Of a stretch of DNA of 7,129 nucleotides, positions 1 to 5,912 are shown piece by piece (positions within the stretch are counted from its first letter, which is position 1; every line of letters begins with the position of its first letter). A model generated the notes under the pieces. That model did no database searches and was not told the origin of the DNA. It saw only the letters and a list, made by a program, of their open reading frames with translations. The stretch spans positions 1 to 7,129 of the forward strand of contig NZ_JAKKIE010000104.1 in assembly GCF_021742065.1 (NCBI RefSeq). The letters are read 5' to 3'. The stretch comes from Rhizorhapis sp. SPR117. GTDB taxonomy: Bacteria > Pseudomonadota > Alphaproteobacteria > Sphingomonadales > Sphingomonadaceae. Made by a program: the position numbers and the translations under genes.

Positions 1-50
1 CCTGGACCGGCATTCCCACAGAAACGGCTTCAGCCCCTCCACTTGATCCT

Positions 51-66
51 ACCGGCATCAGCCGGT
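51..66 (-). terminator. Small GC-rich hairpin at the end of the minus-strand ORF
   Basis: Perfect 6-bp inverted repeat (ACCGGC, loop of four, GCCGGT). On the minus strand it begins at the last base of the TGA stop of the small ORF at 66-254. No T run follows, so it is not a classical intrinsic terminator. It could be a weak terminator or an mRNA 3'-end stabiliser, or it could be chance. Confidence 0.25.
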
Positions 67-254
67 CAGTCATTCAGATTGGCACCCAGCTCCACCGTTC
101 CGCCCAACCATCCAGCTAACCACCAAGACCAACCGTCCAAAATGGCTTTCCAGAAAAGCCAAGCGGATAGGGCGGCGATCCAAACGAGGGGCAGGGGAAG
201 CGGAAACGTCCCCACAGGCGCGATTTCCGGCCCGCCCAGCCCCTTTTCGGGCAT
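66..254 (-). CDS. Hypothetical tryptophan-rich small membrane protein (weak call)
   Basis: I do not recognise this ORF. From the ATG at 254 it would encode 62 residues; a GTG at 290 would give 74, but that longer start reads through a run of ten G. The first 20 or so residues are rich in Pro and Gly. A strongly hydrophobic stretch follows with seven Trp (VWIAALSAWLFW, then GWSWWLAGWLGG), and the tail is short and polar (LGANLND). That could be one or two membrane segments. I see no good Shine-Dalgarno sequence before either start. In its favour are the membrane-like composition, which is unusual for a random frame of GC-rich DNA, and the hairpin at its stop. It lies about 100 bases beyond the end of traG on the same strand, so it could be a distal gene or remnant of that operon. 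The overlapping plus-strand frame at 43-354 has low-complexity composition and looks like its shadow. Confidence 0.3.
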   Translation of the reverse strand: MPEKGLGGPEIAPVGTFPLPLPLVWIAALSAWLFWKAILDGWSWWLAGWLGGTVELGANLND

Positions 255-259
255 CAGGC

Positions 260-269
260 GGGGGGGGGG
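260..269 (+). repeat. Homopolymer run of ten G
   Basis: Ten consecutive G on the plus strand (ten C on the minus strand) just upstream of the ATG at 254 and inside the GTG-initiated version of the small ORF. Tracts this long slip readily during replication. If the GTG start were used, length changes would switch the frame; with the ATG start the tract lies in the leader. Confidence 0.9.
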
Positions 270-345
270 CGCCCGAGGGTCGACGTCCACGGCGCTCTAC
301 GAGCTTCCCAGACGGCCGATTTGCCGGGCACCTAGATCCTGTCGA

Positions 346-359
346 GCCGTTTAAACGCT
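346..359 (+). repeat. 14-bp direct repeat, left copy, with palindromic core
   Basis: GCCGTTTAAACGCT occurs here and again at 6600-6613 in the same orientation. Its core CGTTTAAACG is a perfect 10-bp palindrome, which is AT-rich against a GC-rich background. The left copy contains the TAA (351-353, minus strand) that closes the shifted reading frame of the traG remnant. I cannot assign it to a known recombination or partition site. Confidence 0.6.
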
Positions 360-1425
360 CTTAGGGTGGTGGGTTCTGTCTGCGCCTTCGGGAAGGCCGG
401 TCAATCTGATCTCGATTGCGAGGCCGGCGAACTCGCGATCGGCGTAATAGGCCAGCTTGTCGGCGACGATCGGGCGGCAGGACGAGGAAGATGCTCGCCG
501 GCCGTTCCTTCAAGTCGGCGAAGCGGAAATCCGATCGGCCGAGCGTCGTGGTCATGCGCGGGGAATCGAGGAAATGGGTGTGGCGCTGCGCCGATGACAG
601 CACGCCCGCCGCCTCGCGATCGGATTTGCCGAGGTGGCGATTGGCGGCGCGGGCGACGAGGCCACCGCAGCCTTGCATCGTTTCGAGCAGGGCCGCGAAC
701 GCAGCCGGGGCGAGCGTCAGATGGTCGCGCAGCGTGGCGAGCGTGCGGGTGGCGTCCGGCTCGCGTGCAACGATGTGCATGAGCAGGCCGGCGATCAGCG
801 CCTTGGCTTCCTCGTTCCAATGGGCTTCGGTCTGTTCGTTGTGGGCGTCGTGGACCAGCGCGTCGGCCAGCGTCATGCAGTCGTCGGCGACATCGAGGCC
901 GGCTGGGTCGATCCGGTCGAGCGGGTTGAACGCGGCCGGGTGAAGCCCGGTGATGCCGAAGGGATCGAGGACATGGACCGGCCCGAAGCGTCCGCGCTGG
1001 TGCGCGGCGATGCGGGCATTCTCGCCCTTGGGATCGATGCAGACAACGGCGAGGGGCCTTGTCTCGCGGTCGGTAGCGAAGCGGGCCGAGCCGTGGGTGT
1101 CATCGCCGTCAGGGCCGCCATAGCGCAGGATCAGGGGTTGGACGAGCGCGCGCAGCGGCACCAGCAGAATGACGATGCCGACCGGCACCATGACGAGCTG
1201 GCGCACGAACGAGTCTTTGGGGACGCCGAGAAACCACAGTGCGGCCTCCGCGCCGAGGCTCAGCACCAGGGCGACGACGAGGAACAGGATCACCACGCCG
1301 AACAGATGGCGGATAAGCGCGACTGGACTCAGCGCCAGCGACTGGACCGCCCATATCGGGTTGGCGCGCGCGATGCGCGCCAGGTTGCGCAGCGCGCGGC
1401 CGAGCTGGCGGAACCATTCCAGCAT
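351..1425 (-). pseudogene. traG: traG coupling protein (VirD4-like), decayed by two internal deletions
   Basis: Intact TraG is the inner-membrane ATPase that links the relaxosome to the type IV secretion channel. The start at 1425 has a strong GGAGG eight bases upstream. Residues 37-67 and 77-100 are hydrophobic membrane segments, and GSARFAT (112-118) is the usual entry to the ATPase domain. The sequence then jumps from RPLA (about residue 126, near 1047) straight to VVCIDPKGEN, so the stretch that normally carries the Walker A loop (TRSGKG-like) is missing. Family-like sequence continues through HWNEEAKALIAGL and ANRHLGKSDREAAG to FLVLPPDR (residue 320, near 467). There it changes frame: the tail RPIVADKLAYYADREF, typical of the TraG C-terminus, is read in another frame ending at 351. 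The segment with the Walker B motif (LLDEF-like) is absent. The uncorrected ORF stops at 361 with 354 residues, against roughly 650 for relatives as I recall. It should have no ATPase activity. Confidence 0.85.
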
Positions 1426-1433
1426 CAGGATAT

Positions 1434-1438
1434 CCTCC
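1434..1438 (-). promoter_or_regulatory. Ribosome binding site of traG
   Basis: GGAGG on the minus strand, eight bases before the ATG at 1425. It fixes the start of the traG remnant and shows that its translation signal is intact although the gene body is broken. Confidence 0.7.
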
Positions 1439-1469
1439 CATCATCGTTTTTCCAGATGTTCGGCGCAGA

Positions 1470-1741
1470 TCACGGCCGAGCGCGGGCCGCCCTTGCAGCT
1501 TCGAGTTCTTCGAGGCTGGTGAAATATTCCTGCACCGGCTCGCCGGGGGCAGGGTGTTGGCATGGTCCAGCGACGCGGCGATATAGTCGCTTTCGGACAA
1601 TTCCCCGGAAACGAAGCCGGCGTTCAGCGCCTCCATTTCCGGCGAGAGGGAGAATCCCGACAGCTCGATATTGGTCCGCCCGAAATCGACCGCCTGTTGA
1701 CGGCGCGCGCGTCCTTCATCCGCGATGGAATGTTCATTCAT
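1470..1741 (-). pseudogene. VbhA-family antitoxin-like protein, frameshifted near its C-terminus
   Basis: The ATG at 1741 overlaps the end of traD by eight bases (ATGAATGA), so translation is probably coupled. Residues 1-66 are in frame. RTNIELSGFSLSPEMEALNAGFVSGELSESDYI spans about 22-54 and is written here in two parts: the SGFSLSPEMEALN block resembles the VbhA motif that blocks Fic enzymes, and GFVSGELSESDY resembles the following helix. VbhA proteins inhibit VbhT-type Fic AMP-transferases encoded on conjugative elements. No Fic gene (HPFxxGNGR-type motif) is present in this window. After LPP (about 1545-1549) the frame is lost. Restoring one C in the five-base run gives GEPVQEYFTSLEELEAARA and a stop at 1470, for a 90-residue protein. 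Uncorrected, the frame runs out of phase into traG for about 210 codons in total. The inhibitory motif lies before the shift, so activity may survive. The family call is from memory of the motif. Confidence 0.6.
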
Positions 1742-2048
1742 CGACGGCACTCCCTTCCGCTTCCGCGTCGAACGCGCGTTTGCCGCGCCGCTTCCAAAGC
1801 GCCAGAACGGTGCCGGCATCGTCACCCCTCACGCGCGCCGCACAATCGAGCATCGCGCCGTAGAGGGTAGCGCGATCGTCGTCGGCGAGATCAACAAGGC
1901 CGGCTTTCTGGACGAGTCCACCCAGCTCTATGAGGTGGCGGGTGCGTTCGCGTCGGGCCACAACCCATCCCCTCGTATCGGTGCGGCGCGCGGCGGCTTC
2001 AATCCTGTTCCTCGCCTGCGCCAGTTTGGTTTCCGCCTTCGCCGTCAT
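1734..2048 (-). CDS. traD: Conjugal transfer protein TraD (Ti-type small protein)
   Basis: 104 residues. This is the small TraD of Ti-type transfer regions, not the large F-plasmid TraD ATPase. The diagnostic core is RRERTRHLIELGGLVQKAG at residues 32-50, followed by DLADDDRATLYGAML (53-67) and a C-terminal LWKRRGKRAFD block. The N-terminal 25 residues are charged and probably helical. Its role in transfer is as an accessory protein and is poorly defined; it is soluble, with no signal or membrane segment. I chose the ATG at 2048 because it gives the length usual for sphingomonad relatives, although no clear Shine-Dalgarno precedes it and it overlaps traC by 50 bases. Translation may depend on ribosomes leaving traC. 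Its stop overlaps the start of the VbhA-like gene. The traC-traD-traG order matches Ti plasmids, with the VbhA-like gene inserted before traG. Confidence 0.75.
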   Translation of the reverse strand: MTAKAETKLAQARNRIEAAARRTDTRGWVVARRERTRHLIELGGLVQKAGLVDLADDDRATLYGAMLDCAARVRGDDAGTVLALWKRRGKRAFDAEAEGSAVDE

Positions 2049-2304
2049 AGCGAGGGCGGAGCGTAGTCTTGCGCCCGCGCCGCTGAAAGAAGGCCGCGCC
2101 TTTCGAGCGCCACGCCTCCTTTGCGCTTTCATCGGTCGTTTCGATCGCGGCGAGCAGCGCGCCCGCCAGCACGTCGAGTTCGAGAGCATCGCCCCCGGTT
2201 GAGGTGACGAGTTCGCCGAGCTGTTGCACCTTGCGGGCCTTCAATGCCTTGGCCTTGTCGCCGAGCGCTTTCAGTTCCGCATCATAGTCCCTAACCTTGC
2301 GCAT
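1999..2304 (-). CDS. traC: Conjugal transfer protein TraC-like
   Basis: 101 residues, first gene of the minus-strand tra operon and nearest the putative oriT, the position of traC on Ti plasmids. The N-terminus (MRKVRDYDAELKALGDKAK, then ALKARKVQQLGELV) is charged and helical, a likely coiled coil. The middle (GGDALELDVLAGALLAAIE, residues about 38-56) and EAWRSKGAAFFQRRGRK (65-81) match the small TraC/TraD-like proteins of sphingomonad transfer regions. The last 20 residues are polar and overlap the start of traD in another frame. The proposed role is accessory to the relaxosome, inferred from position beside oriT and from Ti plasmids. The ATG at 2304 is supported by AAGGGAG five bases upstream. 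A strictly assigned symbol is uncertain because TraC and TraD relatives are often cross-annotated. Confidence 0.65.
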   Translation of the reverse strand: MRKVRDYDAELKALGDKAKALKARKVQQLGELVTSTGGDALELDVLAGALLAAIETTDESAKEAWRSKGAAFFQRRGRKTTLRPRYDGEGGNQTGAGEEQD

Positions 2305-2309
2305 ATCAT

Positions 2310-2316
2310 CTCCCTT
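2310..2316 (-). promoter_or_regulatory. Ribosome binding site of traC
   Basis: AAGGGAG on the minus strand, five bases before the ATG at 2304. The divergent traA start at 2478 has the identical AAGGGAG with the same five-base spacing, so the two arms of the region may be translated at similar rates. Confidence 0.65.
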
Positions 2317-2419
2317 GTGCCCGTGAACCGTAGCGGCAGACTAGCACGATCGGCGCGAGAGGGTAGCGTCTCCATCATTAAATGCGGCCAAGTCAGTCAT
2401 GCGAACGGCAGAGAGTGTG

Positions 2420-2450
2420 AGTGCGCGTTTATACGTCGTTGCCGACGTGT
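2420..2450 (-). other. Putative origin of transfer (oriT), RSF1010/Ti type
   Basis: The site lies in the 173-base gap between divergent traC and traA, where Ti plasmids carry oriT. On the minus strand a perfect 6-bp hairpin (ACGTCG, loop GCAA, CGACGT; 2433-2448) is followed by TAAACGCGCACT (2420-2431). From memory, the RSF1010 nick region is TAAGTGCGCCCT, also just 3' of a hairpin; 9 of 12 positions agree. By that analogy TraA would cut the minus strand between the bases opposite 2424 and 2423, and transfer would lead into traC with traA entering last. The polarity and exact nick are inference. The GTG at 2421 is part of this site and is not the start of traA. Confidence 0.65.
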
Positions 2451-2465
2451 GCTCAGAAAGGTAGT

Positions 2466-2472
2466 AAGGGAG
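2466..2472 (+). promoter_or_regulatory. Ribosome binding site deciding the traA start
   Basis: AAGGGAG lies five bases before the ATG at 2478 and selects it over the upstream in-frame GTG at 2421, whose codons run through the oriT hairpin. Confidence 0.7.
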
Positions 2473-2477
2473 CTGTC

Positions 2478-5400
2478 ATGGCGATCTACCATTTCTCGGC
2501 TAAGGTCATCAGCCGCGCGAACGGGTCGAGCGCCGTTGCGAGCGCGGCCTATCGTGCGGCCGAACGGCTGCACGACGACCGGCTCGGGCGTACCCAAGAT
2601 TTCTCGAACAAGGCGGGCGTCGTCCATTCGGAAATCTTGGCTCCCGAAGGGGCGCCGGAGCGTCTGAACGATCGCGCGACCTTGTGGAACGAGGTTGAGG
2701 CCGGCGAGAAGCGCAAGGACGCGCAGCTTGCCCGCGAGGTCGAGTTCTCGATTCCGCGCGAGCTGAACCAGGAACAGGGTATTCAGCTCGCGCGCGAGTT
2801 TGTCGAAAAGCAGTTCGTGGAACGCGGCATGGTCGCGGACCTGAATGTGCATTGGGACATGGGCAAGGACGGCCAGCCCAAGCCGCACGCGCATGTCATG
2901 TTGTCGATGCGCGAGGTAGGGCCGGACGGCTTCGGCCAGAAGGCGCGCGAGTGGAACCGCACGCAGCTTCTGGAAGGGTGGCGCGAGGCATGGGCCGAGC
3001 ATGTCAACGAGCGCCTGGCCGAGCTGGATATTGATGCGCGGATCGACCATCGGACATTGGCGGCGCAGGGCATCGACCTAGAGCCGCAGCACAAGATCGG
3101 GCCGGCGGCGTCGCGTATGCCCGACCAGGGGCTTGAAGCCGAGCGGGTCGAGGACCATGCCCGGATCGCGCGCGAGAATGGCGCGAAGATCATCGCCAAT
3201 CCCGAAATCGCATTGGACGCCATTACCCGGCAACAGGCGACGTTCACGCGGCGCGACCTGGCGCAGTTCGCGTTCCGGCACAGTGACGGCAAGGATCAGT
3301 TCGACCAGGTGATGAGCGCGGTGCGGTCCTCGCCCGAGCTGGTGGCGCTGGGGAAGGACGGGCGCGGTGAGGATCGGTTCACTTCGCGCGGCATGATCGA
3401 GACGGAGCAGCGGCTTGAGCGTGCCGCCGATCGGCTTGGCGGAAGGGAGAGGCATGGTCTCCCGGCAGCGTCATTATCGCGGGAGCTGGACGCTGCCGGG
3501 AGTATGGGCCTGGTGCTGGGGGGTGAGCAGCAGGCCGCTTTGGAGCATATAGTCGGCAAGGGCGATCTTTCCATAGTCGTGGGCTATGCCGGCACCGGCA
3601 AGTCGGCGATGCTGGGGGTCGCGCGCGAGGCGTGGGAGAGCGCCGGCTACCAGGTGCGCGGCGCGGCCTTGTCGGGGATCGCGGCCGAGGGGCTTGAGGG
3701 CGGTTCCGGCATCGCCTCGCGCACGATCGCCAGCCTAGAATATCAATGGGAGCAGGGCCGCGAGCTGCTAGGCCCGCGCGACGTGTTGGTGATTGACGAG
3801 GCCGGGATGATCGGCACGCGCCAGATGGAGCGCGTGCTGTCCGAGGCCGAGAGGGCAGGGGCGAAGGTCGTTCTGGTCGGCGACGCCGAGCAGCTACAGG
3901 CGATCGAGGCCGGCGCGGCGTTCCGCAGCCTTGCCGAGCGGCATGGCGCGGCCGAGATCAGCGAGGTTCGCCGGCAGCATGAGGACTGGCAGAAGGACGC
4001 GACGCGGGCGCTGGCGACGGGCCGCACCGGCGAGGCGATCCATGCCTATGAGGCACATGGCATGGTCTACGCGGCCGAGACGCGCGAGCAGGCGCGCAGC
4101 GACCTTGTGGACCGCTGGGACGCGCAGCGCGTCGCCGATCCGGATCAGACCCGGATCATCCTCACCCATACCAATGCCGAGGTGCGCGACCTGAACCTGG
4201 CCGCGCGCGACCGGATGCGCGACGCCGGCGAGCTGGGGGACGATGTGCGCGTGTCGGCCGAGCGGGGCGCGCGCGAGTTCGCGACCGGCGACCGCATCAT
4301 GTTCCTCAAGAACGAGCGCGGCCTTGGGGTGAAGAACGGCACGCTGGGGAAGATCGAGCGCGTGTCGCCCGACAGCATGGCGGTGAAGCTGGACGATGGC
4401 CGATCGGTCGCGTTCGACCTGAAGGATTACGCCCATGTCGATCATGGCTATGCCGCCACCATCCACAAATCGCAGGGCGTGACGGTCGATCAGGCGCATG
4501 TGCTGGCGACCCCCGGCATGGACCGCCATGCGGCCTATGTGGCGTTGTCGCGGCATCGCGACGGGGTGCAGCTCCATTACGGCCGCGACGATTTCGCCGA
4601 TCAGCGCCAGCTCACCCGCACGCTGTCGCGCGAGCGGGCGAAGGATATGGCGTCGGATTATCCGCGCGATCGGGAGACGGAGGCGCGGGCGTTCGCCGAT
4701 CGGCGCGGATTGTCGGGCGAGATCCGCTTGAGCGAAGCGCCCGAGCGTCAGGGTGTGGAGATCCTCGCGCCTCGCGCGGGAACCATGCGCCCTGCAGGCG
4801 ACCATTCGCGCGCGCCTGGTGGTGGTGGCGACCGCGGCGACGCCGCGGCGAAGGCCGCGGCCGAGCGGCAACCGCGGCGGGGGATGTTCGACGGCTTCCG
4901 GCCCGCGCCCGAGCGCCCAGCGCCGGGGAGCGAGCGCGGCCAGGGCGAGAAGCCCAAGCGCGGCATGTTCGACGGGTTGAAGCTATCGGCCGAGCCGGCG
5001 AAGGGTGCGGAGCGACCGCCTGCGCGTGCCGATCGCGGCGAGGACCGCGCCTTTACGCGCGCGGTCGAGCGGGCTTCGCGTTCGGCCGAGGCGGTGTTGC
5101 AGGCGCGCGCATCGGGCGGGCCGGTGCTGGAACATCAGAAAGTCGCGCTCGAGCGCGCGACCGAGGCGCTGGACCAAATCAGGCCGGGAGCCTCGCGCGA
5201 TATGGCGTCGGCGATGCGGCGCGACCCTGCCCTATTGCGCGAGGCGGCGGCGGGGCGCAGCGGCCCGATGGTCGAGGCGATGGCGCAGGAGGCGCGGGTG
5301 CGGGCCGATCCTGCCTTGCGCGCCGATCGGTTCGTGGAACGCTGGCAGGAGCTTCGCCAGGATCGTGACCGCCTCTATCGCGCCGGCGACATGGTGGGCC

Positions 5401-5603
5401 GCGAGAAGGCGGGCAAGGAAATGGCGGGCATGGCGAAAAGCCTTGAGCGCGATCCCCAGGTGGAATCGATCCTGCGCGGCCGCACCCGCGAGCTGGGGCT
5501 TGATACGGCCATGAACCGCAGCCGCGACATGGGCGGTGGCGATCTTGGCCGGCAATTGACGCAGGATTTGGGGATTGGCCGTGATCGGGGCCTTAGTCGC
5601 TGA
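2478..5603 (+). CDS. traA: Ti-type conjugative relaxase-helicase TraA (MobA/MobL family)
   Basis: 1041 residues, close to the usual length. TraA cuts one strand at oriT, stays covalently bound to the 5' end and unwinds the plasmid for transfer. It starts MAIYHFSAKVISR, the family signature. The MobA/MobL domain (about 1-215) has the likely catalytic Tyr25 (AAYRA) and the metal-binding triad His125, His137 and His139 (NVHWD, PHAHV). The helicase domain (about 345-720) has Walker A GYAGTGKS (369-376), Walker B VLVIDEAGM (436-444), GDAEQLQAIEAG (468-479), and the late motifs DHGYAATIHKSQG (655-667) and AYVALSRHRDG (686-696). From about 765 to 850 is a Gly/Pro/Arg-rich linker with RGMFDG twice (801-806, 828-833). 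A charged helical C-terminal domain (about 855-1041) follows, as in Ti TraA. No frameshift or missing motif is visible. It is transcribed away from traC across the putative oriT. Confidence 0.95.
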   Translation: MAIYHFSAKVISRANGSSAVASAAYRAAERLHDDRLGRTQDFSNKAGVVHSEILAPEGAPERLNDRATLWNEVEAGEKRKDAQLAREVEFSIPRELNQEQGIQLAREFVEKQFVERGMVADLNVHWDMGKDGQPKPHAHVMLSMREVGPDGFGQKAREWNRTQLLEGWREAWAEHVNERLAELDIDARIDHRTLAAQGIDLEPQHKIGPAASRMPDQGLEAERVEDHARIARENGAKIIANPEIALDAITRQQATFTRRDLAQFAFRHSDGKDQFDQVMSAVRSSPELVALGKDGRGEDRFTSRGMIETEQRLERAADRLGGRERHGLPAASLSRELDAAGSMGLVLGGEQQAALEHIVGKGDLSIVVGYAGTGKSAMLGVAREAWESAGYQVRGAALSGIAAEGLEGGSGIASRTIASLEYQWEQGRELLGPRDVLVIDEAGMIGTRQMERVLSEAERAGAKVVLVGDAEQLQAIEAGAAFRSLAERHGAAEISEVRRQHEDWQKDATRALATGRTGEAIHAYEAHGMVYAAETREQARSDLVDRWDAQRVADPDQTRIILTHTNAEVRDLNLAARDRMRDAGELGDDVRVSAERGAREFATGDRIMFLKNERGLGVKNGTLGKIERVSPDSMAVKLDDGRSVAFDLKDYAHVDHGYAATIHKSQGVTVDQAHVLATPGMDRHAAYVALSRHRDGVQLHYGRDDFADQRQLTRTLSRERAKDMASDYPRDRETEARAFADRRGLSGEIRLSEAPERQGVEILAPRAGTMRPAGDHSRAPGGGGDRGDAAAKAAAERQPRRGMFDGFRPAPERPAPGSERGQGEKPKRGMFDGLKLSAEPAKGAERPPARADRGEDRAFTRAVERASRSAEAVLQARASGGPVLEHQKVALERATEALDQIRPGASRDMASAMRRDPALLREAAAGRSGPMVEAMAQEARVRADPALRADRFVERWQELRQDRDRLYRAGDMVGREKAGKEMAGMAKSLERDPQVESILRGRTRELGLDTAMNRSRDMGGGDLGRQLTQDLGIGRDRGLSR
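3459..3502 (+). repeat. Perfect 14-bp inverted repeat inside traA
   Basis: CTCCCGGCAGCGTC at 3459-3472 is exactly complementary to GACGCTGCCGGGAG at 3489-3502, separated by 16 bases. The arms are rich in G and C and would form a very stable hairpin in mRNA or single-stranded DNA. It encodes residues about 328-342, the linker between relaxase and helicase, and does not disturb the frame. Confidence 0.8.
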
Positions 5604-5607
5604 TGTT

Positions 5608-5635
5608 TTGCGATAAACGCCTATCATGCTAAGAT
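5608..5635 (+). promoter_or_regulatory. Candidate promoter of the toxin-antitoxin operon
   Basis: TTGCGA (5608-5613) and TAAGAT (5630-5635) are 16 bases apart and resemble sigma-70 -35 and -10 boxes. They lie in a locally AT-rich 60-base gap just after the traA stop, so the downstream operon can be expressed independently of traA. An imperfect inverted repeat (TATCAT, six bases, ATGGTA; 5622-5639) overlaps the -10 box and could be an operator for the ribbon-helix-helix antitoxin, as autoregulation is normal in such modules. Confidence 0.5.
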
Positions 5636-5663
5636 GGTATGTGTTTAATCAGAGAGTCGAACC

Positions 5664-5909
5664 ATGAACGATATGACCCGCTGGACCGTTTCGGTATCGA
5701 AAAACACCGACATTGCGGTGCGTAGCTTCCTCGCACAGCGCGGCATGAAGAAAGGCGATCTTTCCCGCTTCATCGAGGAAGCGGTCAAATGGCGTGTTCT
5801 CGATCAGACCATCACCGAGGCGCGGAGCAAGTTCGAGGATATGGCCCCCGACGAGCTGGACGCGCTGATAGGGGAGGCGGTGGCCGCCGCACGTCAGCCC
5901 GCAGGCTGA
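5664..5909 (+). CDS. Ribbon-helix-helix antitoxin, partner of the PIN toxin
   Basis: 81 residues. The N-terminal half fits a ribbon-helix-helix DNA-binding fold: a beta strand (RWTVSVSK, 6-13), helix one (TDIAVRSFLAQRG, 15-27), a turn (MKKGDLS) and helix two (RFIEEAVKWRVL, 35-46). The C-terminal half (QTITEARSKFEDMAPDELD, then ALIGEAVAAAR) is acidic and helical, where such antitoxins wrap the toxin active site. It would neutralise the adjacent PIN nuclease and repress its own promoter as a dimer. The start has a modest AGAGAG seven bases upstream. Three bases separate its stop from the toxin start. It lies 60 bases after traA with its own promoter-like sequence. I know near-identical arrangements next to COG1569 PIN toxins in Alphaproteobacteria, but cannot name a gene symbol. 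Confidence 0.8.
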   Translation: MNDMTRWTVSVSKNTDIAVRSFLAQRGMKKGDLSRFIEEAVKWRVLDQTITEARSKFEDMAPDELDALIGEAVAAARQPAG

Positions 5910-5912
5910 CCC

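Noticed and set aside
43..354. 103-codon plus-strand frame at the left end
   Set aside because: Low-complexity, Pro/Arg-rich translation with no motif and no ribosome binding site; the opposite strand has the better candidate.
1109..1741. About 210-codon frame reading from the VbhA-like start into traG
   Set aside because: Only the first 66 codons look like protein; after the C run the sequence is out of frame, and the neighbouring frame holds a sensible C-terminus and then traG. It is a frameshift product, not a fusion gene.
634..1863. 409-codon open frame on the plus strand
   Set aside because: It lies antisense to traG, the VbhA-like gene and traD, has no recognisable motif and a composition (many His, Arg, Gln, Ala) typical of the reverse of GC-rich genes.
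2305..2420. Promoters for traC and traA in the divergent gap
   Set aside because: The best boxes I could line up (TTCGCA with TTTAAT on the minus strand; TTATAC within the hairpin region on the plus strand) are weak or lack a partner, so I do not list them.
2421..2477. Upstream GTG start giving a 1060-residue TraA
   Set aside because: The extra 19 codons run through the oriT hairpin and have no ribosome binding site, while the ATG at 2478 has one and begins with the conserved MAIYHFS.
3894..4871. 325-codon open frame on the minus strand
   Set aside because: It is antisense to the helicase part of traA, whose motifs are all intact on the plus strand; the translated sequence has no domain features.
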